Made by a program: the position numbers and the translations under genes
Notes under the pieces: model-generated
Databases searched by the model: none
The model's input: only the letters and a program-made list of their open reading frames with translations
Told to the model about the DNA's origin: nothing
Assembly (NCBI GenBank): GCA_035772405.1
Contig: JAYKKM010000496.1
Location: 1,986,001-2,050,000 of the forward strand
Source: Chrysogorgia sp. JL179-B06
Lineage: Eukaryota; Cnidaria; Anthozoa; Scleralcyonacea; Chrysogorgiidae
Length of the DNA stretch: 64,000 nucleotides
Direction of reading: 5' to 3'
Shown: in pieces, positions 46,018-62,225 of the stretch
Position numbering within the stretch: the stretch's first letter is position 1
Layout of the letters: each line of letters opens with the position of its first letter

Positions 46018-46484
46018 GTAGAATCATTAACTTCTAGCACTTATCAGTTTAAATTTATTTCAAACTACCAAATTTAAGACTCACAAATCTAATGTTCATG
46101 TTAAGAGAGAATACGAGAGAACACCAAAGACATAAATTTATTAAAATGTCATGTTTTCATTTCGTATTGAGAGTAGGACTAATTAACCATAGTTCACCAG
46201 CTGACCAGGGTCATTTTAGTAGGCAACCTAACGGAAAGAATATTTTGACAAGCTTCAATCGATAGTATGTAGTCAGTACAAGCTCGTACGTCAGTTGGTT
46301 GAAGTGAGCTTACACCCCGCTGTAAAATTTCTGAGTACGACCCTGCCTGCTTATCATTGATGTTATAATGAACTGCATCTTTAATCAAATTAATGGTGCA
46401 CTTCATACTGATTATTTTTCCTTGTATATTGGTGATAATGATAACATGACTTTTTTCGGGTCATATTGTTTATTTGTAGCCCTT
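46018..46484. other. Short spacer before the satellite, no gene seen
   Basis: Mixed AT-rich sequence between the LINE fragment and the satellite. A 70-codon minus frame at 46194-46406 has no recognised motif. Confidence 0.45.
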
Positions 46485-48120
46485 TTAGTAACATTTGCAC
46501 CCTCACTCCGCTCGGGCGCAAATGTTACTTACGCGCGGGCCAATAATAAACCCTCACTCCGCTCGGGCGCAAATGTTACTACGCGCGCGTGCCAATAATA
46601 AACCCTCACTCCGCTCGGGCGCAAATGTTACTACGCGCGGGCCAAATGTTTACTACGCGTGCCAAATGTTACTACGCGCGTGCCAATAATTATAACAAAA
46701 AGTCCTCACTCCGCTCGGGCGCAATTGTTACTACGCGTGTGCCAATAATAAACCCTCACTCCGCTCGGGCGCAAATGTTACTACGCGCGGGCCAAATGTT
46801 ACCTACGCGTGCCAAATGTTACTACGCGTGCCAATAATAAACCCTCACTCCGCTCGGGCGCAAATGTTACTACGCGCGTGCCAATAATAAACCCTCACTC
46901 CGCTCGGGCGCAAATGTTACTACGCGCGGGCCAAATGTTACTACGCGTGCCAAATGTTTACTACGCGCGTGCCAATAATAAACCCTCACTCCGCTCGGGC
47001 GCAAATGTTACTACGCGTGTGCCAATAATAAACCCTCACTCCGCTCGGGCGCAAATGTTTACTACGCGTGTGCCAATAATAAACCCTCACTCCGCTCGGG
47101 CGCAAATGTTACTACGCGCGGGCCAAATGTTACTACGCGTTGCCAAATGTTACTACGCGTGCCAATAATAAACCCTCACTCCGCTCGGGCGCAAATGTTA
47201 CTACGCGTGCCAATAATAAATCCTCACTCCGCTCGGGCGCAAATGTTACTACGCGCGTGCCAATAATAAACCCTCACTCCGCTCGGGCGCAAATGTTTAC
47301 TACGCGCGGGCCAAATGTTACTACGCGTGCCAAATGTTACTACGCGCGTGCCAATAATAAACCCTCACTCCGCTCGGGCGCAAATGTTACTACGCGTTGT
47401 GCCAATAATAAACCCTCACTCCGCTCGGGCGCAAATGTTACTACGCGCGGGCCAAATGTTACTACGCGTGCCAAATGTTACTAACGCGTGCCAATAATAA
47501 ACCCTCACTCCGCTCGGGCGCAAATGTTACTACGCGCGTGCCAATAATAAACCCTCACTCCGCTCGGGCGCAAATGTTACTACGCGCGGGCCAAATGTTA
47601 CTACGCGTGCCAAATGTTACTACGCGCGTTGCCAATAATAAACCCTCACTCCGCTCGGGCGCAAATGTTACTACGCGTGTGCCAATAATAAACCCTCACT
47701 CCGCTCGGGCGCAAATGTTACTACGCGTGTGCCAATAATAAACCCTCACTCCGCTCGGGCGCAAATGTTACTACGCGCGGGCCAAATGTTACTACGCGTG
47801 CCAAAATGTTACTACGCGTGCCAATAAATAAACCCTCACTCCGCTCGGGCGCAAATGTTACTACGCGTGCCAATAATAAATCCTCACTCCGCTCGGGCGC
47901 AAATGTTACTACGCGCGTGCCAATAATAAACCCTCACTCCGCTCGGGCGCAAATGTTACTACGCGCGGGCCAAATGTTACTACGCGTGCCAAATGTTACT
48001 ACGCGCGTGCCAATAATAAACCCTCACTCCGCTCGGGCGCAAATGTTACTACGCGTGTGCCAATAATAAACCCTCACTCCGCTCAGGCCGCAAATGTTAC
48101 TACGCGCGGGCCAAATGTTA

Positions 48121-53252
<5,132 letters not shown>

Positions 53253-53697
53253 ATAATAAACCCTCACTCCGCTCGGGCGCAAATATTACTACGCGTGTGC
53301 CAATAATAAACCCTCACTCCGCTCGGGCGCAAATGTTACTACGCGTGTGCCAATAATAAACCCTCACTCCGCTCGGGCGCAAATGTTACTACGCGCGGGC
53401 CAAATGTTACTACGTGTGCCAAATGTTACTACGGGCGGGCCAATAATAAACCCTCACTCCGCTCGGGCGCAAATGTTACTACGCGCGTGCCAAATGTTAC
53501 TACGCGCGGGCCAAATGTTACTACGCGCGTGCCAAATGTTACTACGCGCGTGCCAATAATAAACCCTCATTCCGCTCGGGCGCAAATGTTACTACGCGCG
53601 TGCCAATAATAAACCTTCACTCCGCTCGGGCGCAAATGTTACTACGCGTGTGCCAATAATAAACCCTCACTCCGCTCGGGCGCAAATGTTACTACGC

Positions 53698-54273
53698 GCG
53701 GGTCAAATGTTACTACGCGTGCCAAATGTTACTACGCGCGGGCCAATATAAACCCTCATTCCGCTCGGGCGCAAATGTTACTACGCGTGGGCCAATAATA
53801 AACCCTCACTCCGCTCGGGCGCAAATGTTACTACGCGCGGGCCAAATGTTACTACGCGCGTGCCAAATGTTACTACGCGCGTGCCAAATGTTACTACGCG
53901 CGGGCCAATAATAAACCCTCATTATGTTACTACGCGCGGGCCAATAATAAACCCTCACTCCGCTCGGGCGCAAATGTTACTACGCGCGGGCCAAATGTTA
54001 CTACGCGTGCCAAATGTTACTACGCGCGGGCCAATATAAACCCTCATTCCGCTCGGGCGCAAATGTTACTACGCGTGGGCCAATAATAAACCCTCACTCC
54101 GCTCGGGCGCAAATGTTACTACGCGCGGGCCAAATGTTACTACGCGCGTGCCAAATGTTACTACGCGCGTGCCAAATGTTACTACGCGCGGGCCAATAAT
54201 AAACCCTCATTATGTTACTACGCGCGGGCCAATAATAAACCCTCACTCCGCTCGGGCGCAAATGTTACTACGC
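53698..54273. repeat. Two 288-bp higher-order blocks at the right end of the satellite
   Basis: The pattern with ggccaatataaaccctcattcc, cgtgggccaataat and the truncated unit ccctcattatgttactacgc occurs twice, 288 bp apart (for example frames at 53726 and 54014 are the same). This is a very recent duplication within the array. Confidence 0.85.
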
Positions 54274-54675
54274 GCGGGCCAATAATAAACCCTCACTCCG
54301 CTCGGGCGCAAATGTTACTACGCGCGGGCCAAATGTTACTACGCGCGTGCCAATAATAACCCTCATTCCGCTCGGGCGCAAATGTTACTACGCGCAGGTC
54401 AAATGTTACTACGCGCGGGCCAAATGTTACTACGCGCGGGCCAATAATAAATCCTCACTCCGCTCGGGCGCAAATGTTACTACGCGCGTGCCAATAATAA
54501 ACCCTCACTCTTCTCGGGCGCAAATGTTACTACGCGCGGGCCAAATGTTACTACGCGTGCCAAATGTTACTACGCGCGTACCAAATGTTACTACGCGTGC
54601 CAAATGTTACTACGCGCGTGCCAATAATAAACCCTCACTCCGCGCGTGCCAAATGTTACTACGCGCGTGCCAATA

Positions 54676-55221
54676 AATAGATAGCCCTCCAAAAGTCATG
54701 TTATTTCCCTTATTATAAATATGAAATTGCCCTCCAATTTATTCAAGATGGCGGCGTTCAATTGGTTGCCCGGGTGTTGACTAAAATAAAGATCTCTATT
54801 GTTAAACAGGAAAATGTTTAGATGGGACGTTTTCCGAAGATGGCGCCCAGTCGGCTTCGGTCGACCTTGGGAAAAGGTGGGCGTTACAGTCCGCGTCTTT
54901 TGGACGATGTTCTTTAGTATAACCAAAGAAAATACAGCCAGGGGTGGTTAGAAAACTCATTAGGCGGGGGGGCTATGTCACGATCTGCCTGGTTACTCAG
55001 CTAAGCGTACTTTTTGATTTTTGATTCGGAATCCAAAATCAAAGCGAAGTGAAAGCTCAACAATTTATTCGATTAGTATTTGTTATTTTCATGTTGGTGG
55101 ATTATTTTTGGACGAGTTATAAGTAAATTAAGGGTAATGACAATTTACTGTCTAATCGTGGTGGAAACGAGAAGGAGCTGGAATGCTACGATAACACTTT
55201 ACGTATAAGAAAGAAAAAACA
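54676..55221. other. Spacer right of the satellite, no gene seen
   Basis: Contains caagatggcggcgttcaatt and agatggcgcccagtcggctt. The minus frame 54696-54926 matches nothing I know. tttttgattcggaatccaaa at 55010 is a small inverted repeat. Confidence 0.45.
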
Positions 55222-55921
55222 GATTACAATCTTCGTAATACTTCAAATGCTGTTTGTTTGCCAAATCCACGTACGAATAATATGAAAAAGAGTTTCATAT
55301 ATGATGGGGCATCTATATGGAACTATTTGCCAACAGAAATTAGGGAGAGCAAGACCCTGTCATACTTCAAACATAAAATCGCTACTCATACCTTTGAATA
55401 AGCTTTATGTAAATATAATGACCATGTAAATATTGACACTTCTAAATAGCCTTTAAATTTACTATATATATTAAAATATATAAATTATCTTGTTCTTTAC
55501 TTGGTGTGCACTCCACTGACCTATATACAACTGTGAATGTTTAAAACTGTTATGTGTGGGTTAGTGGTGCACACCAGTTACTTACTTTTTACTATACTCA
55601 GTATAGCATATAAATTATCTATTCTGTACTTGGTGTGCACTCCGCTGACCTATGTATAACTATGAAAGGTCTGTTTGAAACTGTTATATATATAGGTCAG
55701 TGGATCGCACCCACTACTAATACTTTGTACTATAGCTTATAAATTTTCTTTACGGCTTAGTGTGCACTCCACTGACCCATATATGATCGTTATATAACCA
55801 TTACATGTAAGTGGTCGGTTGTATAACTGTTATATATGGGTCAGTGGATCGAACATGTCCATCGTGGAAATCAGCTTTTGTTGACGTTGTAAGCGTGTTT
55901 AAATAAAGTTATCTATCTATT
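55222..55921 (+). mobile_element. CR1-like LINE 3' fragment (end of reverse transcriptase ORF, 3' UTR and tail)
   Basis: The frame from 55222 reads DYNLRNTSNAVCLPNPRTNN, then MKKSFIYDGASIWNYLPTEI, RESKTLSYFKHKIATHTFE and stop at 55399-55401. This is the conserved C-terminus of CR1/L2-type polymerases (YxLR..., WNxLPxxIRxSxxLxxFK). The 3' UTR has three imperfect copies of a gtgcactccactgacctata block. The element ends gtgtttaaataaagttatct(atct). This end matches the LINE tail fused to GATA tracts in the satellite. Confidence 0.85.
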
Positions 55922-56925
55922 GCCGTATACTATTTTGAACAAAATACGAAATTCTGGCTGTCTCTGGGGATTGGGACCGAAAAAAAATTCGTGAGAGTTG
56001 CCTGCCAAAACTCGACATGTATATTTTCCCACGCGTGTGGACTCACGCATGACAATTTTCATAATTGAGGGATGGGTAGCAAGATGTAATATTTTCTTCT
56101 ATCAAGGGACCCCTGAGGTAGAAGATATACAGTGTATAATATAGCACTTATCTATATAATAGACAAAAGGAAAGTCAAAACTGTTACAGTGTCGTACTGT
56201 CGTCGTGTCGTAGATATTATGGAAAGTCAAATGGAATGTTTTTTAAAGTAGCAAAAAAGTTGTCCAAGATTCTGTTAAATTACTCGCCTCGACGATTTCC
56301 CAATTAATGTATTGATTTGATTGATTGATTTATTAAAAAAAATACTTGAATGGCAATTTACAGACAAGGCAAATAAATTGAAAAACTCAAGTTACAAATT
56401 TGATTAAAATAGTAAGTCTAGCAAACAAGTACCTACTCAGGTAAAATTGGTGGAGCTGATCTACAACTATCCCATAATCTAACAATTATAGAATACCCGT
56501 CCACTTTTTGAAACCGCATTTAAAGGTAGAAATACAAACAAGGATGGTCTAAAATGTCTTTAAATATAATGTCAAAGGTTTATATTGTGTGTAGTTGTTG
56601 ATTAAAAACGGGGTTTTAAAATAGAACGAAGTAATTGTATGTGATTAAAACTTTCCGTAATTTGACCCTTTCACTAACTGTCAACAGATACAAATGGCGA
56701 AAGTACAATTTAGCGTATACGTTAATACTTAATACGGATTGGATTCTCTTTGCTTGATGGAAACCTGAAGTCAAACTGAACAGCATGATTGTCAACGATT
56801 CCGAAGACGCAAACAGCGGCGCTACAGGAACAAATAGAGCCCAACCGCAACAGACCCGCGTAGGAGTTTGTTTTGCCTGGCAATAGCACTATTGATGAAG
56901 TGATTATAAACGGCTGCACGCCTGA
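55922..56925. other. Intergenic DNA without a recognised gene
   Basis: AT-rich. Short frames such as 56722-56919 minus (SICSCSAAVCVFGIVDNHAV) carry no recognised motif. Confidence 0.45.
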
Positions 56926-57060
56926 AGTTCTTGTTCATTAAACAAGCGCTTAGCAGAAAAAATCAAATCTTTGTCTGAAAACCATCTCATCGAAAGGATA
57001 GTTTTTGACGAATGTCACATTATTTCAACGTGGGGTTCAACCTTTAGGCCATTATATTAA
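56926..57060 (+). pseudogene. RecQ-like helicase fragment
   Basis: Between an in-frame stop and TAA at 57058-57060 the plus strand reads SSCSLNKRLAEKIKSLSENH, then LIERIVFDECHIISTWGSTF and RPLY. The xxIVxDExHxISxWGxxFRPxY block is motif II with its follow-on in RecQ-family helicases, with Cys for Ala in the box. No Walker A or other motif was found around it, and the frame is closed on both sides, so it is a fragment, perhaps carried by a repeat. Only about 45 residues support it. Confidence 0.6.
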
Positions 57061-58149
57061 AGTGTGTATTTGAACATTTGGTTAAACTGAATTGCTCAAA
57101 GTTCTTACTTTATGGTGTCACCTTAATTGTCAAAGACAGTCGATTTTAAAACAATCACCGATTTTTCGCGACAATCTCGTATTTCAAGTGAAGGACAATT
57201 GAAAGCGGAATTGTTTACTGTGTTTTGCCAAATTATTAAACAGTTTTTAGATCACAAAATACAAACGGTCAAAGTAGGATAACAAATTTGAAATTTAAAA
57301 ATACAAGTAGTGAAAGGTAAATAAGATATCATGTTTCAGCTTGTCAAACGAAAGAATATTTGAAGGTATTTAGTAACGATTACAAGGTCTACAATGGTTA
57401 GTCCTGTATCTTTCCTGTGACTTACGTTGAGGAATTAGAGATCGTAGATCGCGACGAATGTAATTGTGACTTGACGTCCTTTATTCGTTGGTCACAGTCC
57501 GACTTCGTCAAAATCGTTTACCAAAGATTTGGCTTTTTAACTTTTAACAAAGTTGCTTTAGAACTATCGCTGACAATTCGCAAGGCCGTTTTCACATACC
57601 GCGGAATTTTAGAAACAATATGTTGTAGTGGTCTTTCGATCTTGTTTATCCTACCCCGCATAAGTAATCTATTCATTGACAAAACCTACTTTCCCACCCC
57701 GGGTTCAGGTGCTGGTCCAAAAGGTTACATTCTTCGAGTTCGTCCGCCCGCAATTTTCCCGCCGCCCGCCATTTTTCCCGCCCGCATGAGAGCCCGCAAT
57801 TTTTCCGCCGGCCATTTTTCCTTCTGCATGAGATTCTAAAATGTAAAAATAAATTGAAAAGAACAAGCGATGGCCAACCAAGTTCATTCATGTGAGTATC
57901 ATTATCAAATTAAACAAAGCATATTTCGAAAAATAATGACATTGACATCCTGCAAAGCCAAGATTCGAGTCAATAACAAGTGTCAAGTTGACTATGATTT
58001 GTGAAATTGTAATATTTCGACTTTATTTTAAAGTCATTTTCAGACAAAATGGCCAGGAAGAAGAAAGCCTAGCTATTAATATTTACATGTTATCATGTTA
58101 ATTAATTATTGTCAGTTCAGCTTTGCTGCAATGCTGGCAAGGATAATAA
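57061..58149. other. Intergenic DNA; one unrecognised frame and a weak hammerhead-like motif
   Basis: A 140-codon plus frame (57417-57839) begins at a non-ATG codon and ends in a low-complexity part made of repeated cccgccattttt. I do not recognise it. At 58014-58050 the minus strand reads gaaaatgactttaaaataaagtcgaaat, similar to the pattern at 10084-10125. Confidence 0.4.
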
Positions 58150-58450
58150 TTGATTTAAATCTACTCTGGCTTGAAAAGTTTTTTGAACGTAACTTTGAAA
58201 GTTACTGTCCACGACCCAACGTTTCGACACTCCAATCTAGTGTCTTCATCATGGGTGATCGTTGTAAAGTTAGGATCCCTATTTATACCCTCATAGAATC
58301 GTTGATGACATCTATTAACAAGATGCAAATAAGCTTAATAGACCACCATCATCGCAATTCAACGGGGAGTGGGTGCTATTCATGTCAAACCTCCAGACAA
58401 CGTCTCTGACGGTACCACAGATTAGTGGTAATAATTTTGAAGTTTTCTCA
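58150..58450 (-). mobile_element. Dispersed repeat, copy 2, with hammerhead-like pattern
   Basis: It aligns by eye with 16330-16610 over about 280 bp in the same orientation. The minus-strand core at 58252-58221 reads ATGATGA, A, GACAC...GTGTC, GAAAC: the first C of CUGAUGA is changed, so this copy should not cleave. Its right end overlaps an inverted repeat (58385-58521). Confidence 0.65.
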
Positions 58451-58521
58451 AATTAAAAAAAAAATTATTACCACTAATCCACGGTACCATGCATCAGAGA
58501 CGTTGTTTGTAGGCTTGGCAT
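58385..58521. repeat. Inverted repeat at the edge of the dispersed repeat
   Basis: ccagacaacgtctctgacgg with taccacagattagtggtaat (58390-58431) is mirrored by attaccactaatccacggta and catcagagacgttgtttgta (58466-58511). The tip is about 30 bp of A/T-rich sequence. It looks like two copies of the same repeat end joined head to head. Confidence 0.75.
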
Positions 58522-58720
58522 ATCAACAGACAATACCCCAGTCCTTTTTGTTTGACGTGTGCGATTGCACGCGCACGCGCTGGCACACGCGTAAACCAAA
58601 CTGCGCGTGCTGAATGGTACACGTGTGTGTGATTTTTTCTAGTGCTTCATTTTATTGCTTACGCTTTTGAAGAATCGGTTCAAAGATTTTGGCTTGGTGT
58701 ATATGCAGCGATGAGTTTCT

Positions 58721-59114
58721 TTGTTACTCTTGCCAATCATTTCCAAACGACAATATTCAGTCGCAGGTTACGACTCTTTTAAAGTTCTTCGAGAATGGAG
58801 AAAGCTGAGAAACTTCCTCAAGGTTTGGCTCAGGAAAGTGGAGGCAGAAGATGTTTGGAAGAAGATCGTCAAATTCAAAAGACAGGAGTTCCCAAATGTG
58901 TGTGCTCTTGCGGAGATTTTGATCGCAATAAGCGGGTAAAATTCTAGAGTAGAGCTTGCATTTTAGCATGCTATCTGACAGGCATCTTTCTATAAAGCAT
59001 AAAAGAATGGAATCGATGTTTATCGTAGGTGCGAAGGACAAGAACTGGACTGTCAAAGAAATGAAATCATCGAGAGAGTACTGGAGATTTATTTACAGAA
59101 AAAAGGAAAACTAA
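58721..59114 (+). pseudogene. hAT-family transposase C-terminal (dimerisation) fragment
   Basis: The frame at 58721-58939 ends EDVWKKIVKFKRQEFPNVCA, LAEILIAISG. After stops and a shift the same protein continues from 58970: SMLSDRHLSIKHKRMESMFI, VGAKDKNWTVKE, stop at 59112-59114. FPNVxxLAxxxLxIxxS(N)xxVExxFS...LxxxRxxLxxxxxExLxxI is the hAT dimerisation region. Two in-frame stops (after AISG and after RVELAF) show it is dead. The catalytic part and terminal repeats were not found. Confidence 0.75.
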
Positions 59115-59465
59115 ATTGGCAGGGGTAACTCAGGCAAGCAGTCAAGAGCCTAGCATGGTCAATTCAGACAGTGAATATGACATTTTTGAAGATTCTAAAC
59201 AATATTTTAGTTTGTACAGTATACCGATTGACGTTAAAATTAACTTTTCAAACTTTAATAATTAATGTGTATATTTTCAATGTTCTTTCTTCCTTTTGAA
59301 TAAATATAAGAGATTTTTTTGTGTTGATCCGCTCATAGTGGTTTATTGTCACCCGTGCGATTCGCACTCGCAAATTCATTCACGCATGTGAATTACCGCA
59401 CGCGTGTATTTGCTCACGAAAAGGACTGATTAACTAACTAACTAACTCTATGGGGCATCATTGGG

Positions 59466-59505
<40 letters not shown>

Positions 59506-60109
59506 GGTTAGTTGGTTAGTTAGTTAGTAAGTAAGTAAGTAAGTACCTGTAAGTACTGTAAGTTAGTGAGTACGTAAGTAACAACATACAAGGACATGCA
59601 AGGAAGTACATATAAATACATGTACATGTACGATTGTGAGTGGTTAGCTAGATAGATACTGTATATATAGATATATAAATTTGTTTATTAAATCATGGCC
59701 TCGCAACCTGTAGGAGCTGATCTTACACTAATAGTTACATCATAATAATTACTAAAACATGCAACAAAATAACTATACATATAAGTACCTTACCGTGAAT
59801 GTAAAATGAAATTACTGTATCATTACCTTATATTGTTATCATTATGGATAGCTTTGCTTTGCTTTGGCTTTTCACTAATTATTGATAAAGTAATTGTGGA
59901 AATGTTGAAAAAGTCACAGCAGTAGTCATTGTCAAGTGATTCGCCATAAATAATGATACCAATACCTAAATACAAGTATTTCTGGTGGTGACCGCCAGGC
60001 GAAATTAGTGTCGTCAGTGGATCATCTTATCGATTCTAAAATTTAAATTATTAACTCTTTTGGATTGATGATAAAATATAGTCTTTGTTTATCTTTGTCT
60101 CTTTTGTAG
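59115..60109. other. Spacer and probable intron upstream of the kinase exon
   Basis: Holds the TTAG/CTAA microsatellite and otherwise AT-rich sequence. No earlier exon of the kinase gene could be recognised here. Confidence 0.5.
59424..59530. repeat. (CTAA)n / (TTAG)n microsatellite forming a hairpin
   Basis: ttaactaactaactaactc at about 59427 faces gagttagttagttagttag from about 59466 across a 16-base loop (tatggggcatcattgg). The right arm then continues as a longer TTAG run. Confidence 0.85.
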
Positions 60110-60670
60110 TGCAATGGATAAAGAGATCTAAAAAACATGAAGAAAAGTTACAAAAGCTGCATCAACTGCCTGCTGGTAAGATTCGTGATATTGGAACATA
60201 CAAGGTATGTTTCGACGAAGAATTTATTGTTGGCGAAGGCTCTGATGGAACCCTTGTTTACGCTGGTTTATCTGATGATGGCATCGAGGTGGCTGTAAAA
60301 AGAATGTTAACTCATGCCTGTGGAGATTTGGCTGAAAACGAGAAGAAGATTTTGACTATGATACAAATGGAGCAGTCGAAACATATCGTTAGATACCGTT
60401 ATTGTAAACCTGAGAAGACTTTTACTTTTCTTGTTCTTGAGCTATGTGAGGAAACATTAACAGACTATGTGAAAGCTCATAGTCAAGAAGAGTTAGAGCA
60501 TGGTGCACCAATCATTATAAAGGAAATATTGACGGGACTGTTAGACCTGCATGGAAATAAGGCACAAGAAAAGATTCTTCATCGTAATTTGAAACCATCA
60601 AATATTTTGGTCGATGTTCTTGGGCAAATGCGCCTTGCTGATTTTGGCATCAGCAAAAAAGTCAGTGCAG
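60110..60670 (+). CDS. Exon of an IRE1-like protein kinase with altered catalytic loop (HRN)
   Basis: The exon lies between the acceptor ttgtctcttttgtag and the donor GTAAAT (561 nt; enters after one base, leaves after one base). It carries most of a kinase domain: glycine loop VGEGSDGTLVYAG, VAVKRM (Lys), a Glu-containing helix (AENEKKI), hinge LVLELCEETLTDYV, catalytic loop LHRNLKPSNILVD and DFG in LADFGISKKV. The ELCxxTLxxYV and HRxLKPSNIL...DFGISKK style is that of IRE1/RNase L-type kinases. The usual HRD aspartate is Asn here, so phosphotransfer may be lost while nucleotide binding could remain. Neither an upstream exon nor a downstream KEN nuclease exon was found within the window. Confidence 0.8.
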
Positions 60671-61102
60671 GTAAATCTTAAAAAAAGTTATTTGACTTGG
60701 GAGAAACTTTTATATTAGGTGATAGGTAATTTTATCATTTTATATCTATTTTATATCTATCTATTTTATATCTATTTTATATCTATTATGTCTATTTATG
60801 TCTATTTTGATCAATGTTTGGCTGGCAATAAAAACAAGGCGTTCTTGTTTCCATGGAGCTCGTTATGGATGCTTCTTTTGCATTCTAATGATTTGAAATC
60901 ATAAATACAGTATGAACGGTGGTAATATCATTTGCAAGTCATGGAAGAAAAATGTTACTGTAAATAACACAATCACATCTCATGTTTAAAACTTGCCGGC
61001 TATAGATAACTATATATCCCTCTATATATCCCCTATACTGTATACAGTAACTACACTGTATATCCCCTATATAACTTTATAACCCTTGATATATCATCAC
61101 CG
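60671..61102. other. Probable intron after the kinase exon
   Basis: Contains short tattttatatctatt repeats at 60737-60800 and ctatatatcccctatac repeats near 61010-61070. No continuation of the kinase was recognised. Confidence 0.45.
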
Positions 61103-61619
61103 TATAAAGATAAGAGCCCAGCTCAATATACATACATGTAAATGTAAATGTATTGCCATAATAATATGCAAACAAGTCAAGTTTTAAAACATTTTTACTG
61201 ACGTTTCATTGCGAACTTACAACATCTTCAGAGTGATAATTATCTATATACTATAAGTCTATATTTACAATTAGACGGCTAACCAATGAGGTAATGAGGT
61301 GACAAACAGAAGGTGACATAAATAACAGCACACAGTTAAAATAGAGAAAGCGGTATGGAAGAGATGTTCTCATTGAGAGACGGTTTGAATTTAGAAATCA
61401 GTAAATTCTCTCGAATGAGGAGTTCAAAGTTGGAGGAAGAAGAGAGAAGAAGAGATAATAAAGAAGTCATCAGGAGTAATAGTTAGCAGAAATGGAAGTG
61501 GTTGCTCGTTTCTTTCCAGTCAAAGGCGATACCCCAATGTGTTCTGAGATTCGCGTATGTAATTATATATTATTATGGCAATACATTTACGTATATTGAG
61601 CTGAGCTCTTATCTTTATA
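61103..61619. mobile_element. Terminal-inverted-repeat element (about 520 bp)
   Basis: The left end tataaagataagagcccagc with tcaatatac is mirrored by gtatattgagctgagctctt with atctttata at the right end. Inner flanks (tgtattgccataataat / attattatggcaataca) also mirror. The inside contains actgacgtttcattgcgaac with aacatcttcagagtgat, a pattern seen in Penelope-like ends. No transposase frame. Confidence 0.75.
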
Positions 61620-61842
61620 CTCCGATTATGCTTTCCGCCCGGAAAATCTATAGCTAATATCATCACAGTATTGTTTCGGAATTATTTAAGAAAATGGCCG
61701 CCCGTTTTTACGGTAGCCCGATGCAAATACAAGATGGAATTTGTGAGAATTCGAAAGTTTATGTACCCAAACCGTATAGGCGAGGGTTTTTAACATAAGT
61801 ACTTTCAATTTCTCCCAAACCCCTCGAGGTTCTGTAAACACA

Positions 61843-61965
61843 CTTACGAACGCTGTGATTCAGGTCAGTTATCGTGTTTGCAAGAGTACTTTTCTTAGTC
61901 TTATTTTTTAAGAGAAAAGTACTCTTGCAAACACGATAACTGACCTGAATCACAGCGTTCGTAAG
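61843..61965. repeat. Perfect 53-bp inverted repeat with 17-nt loop
   Basis: Bases 61843-61895 (starting cttacgaacgctgtgattca) are an exact reverse complement of 61913-61965. No mismatch was found over 53 positions, which contrasts with the diverged arms of the other foldbacks. It could be a very young foldback, a small-RNA type hairpin or an assembly or amplification artefact. Confidence 0.9.
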
Positions 61966-62067
61966 AGTGGGCAACCTCTTTTATAAAAACACATAGTCAT
62001 TGGTAATCTTGCTTGGTTCGACTACAAATTACTGTACAACCTGCATTCTACCAGGGGTCGGTTGTTC

Positions 62068-62225
62068 AAAGCCTGGATAAGTTATTCGGTGGATAAGTCC
62101 TATCCAGTGGATAAATCTGCTATCTAGTGGATAGTTATCTAGCGGATAAAAAGCAGTTGTTCAAAGCGTGGATAGCGGGGTGGATAACTATCCGACTGAT
62201 AACAGATTTATACACTGGATAACTG
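62068..62225. repeat. GGATAA-rich palindromic repeat
   Basis: ggttgttcaaagcctggata occurs at 62078 and a related ttgttcaaagcgtggatagc at 62158. Many ggataa / ttatcc motifs (gtggataagtcctatccagt, ctatctagtggatag) allow several hairpins. Repeats of this look are common as MITEs in animals, but borders are unclear. Confidence 0.55.

Noticed and set aside
57417..57839. A 140-codon plus frame
   Set aside because: No ATG at its start, no recognisable domain, and a low-complexity end; not called.
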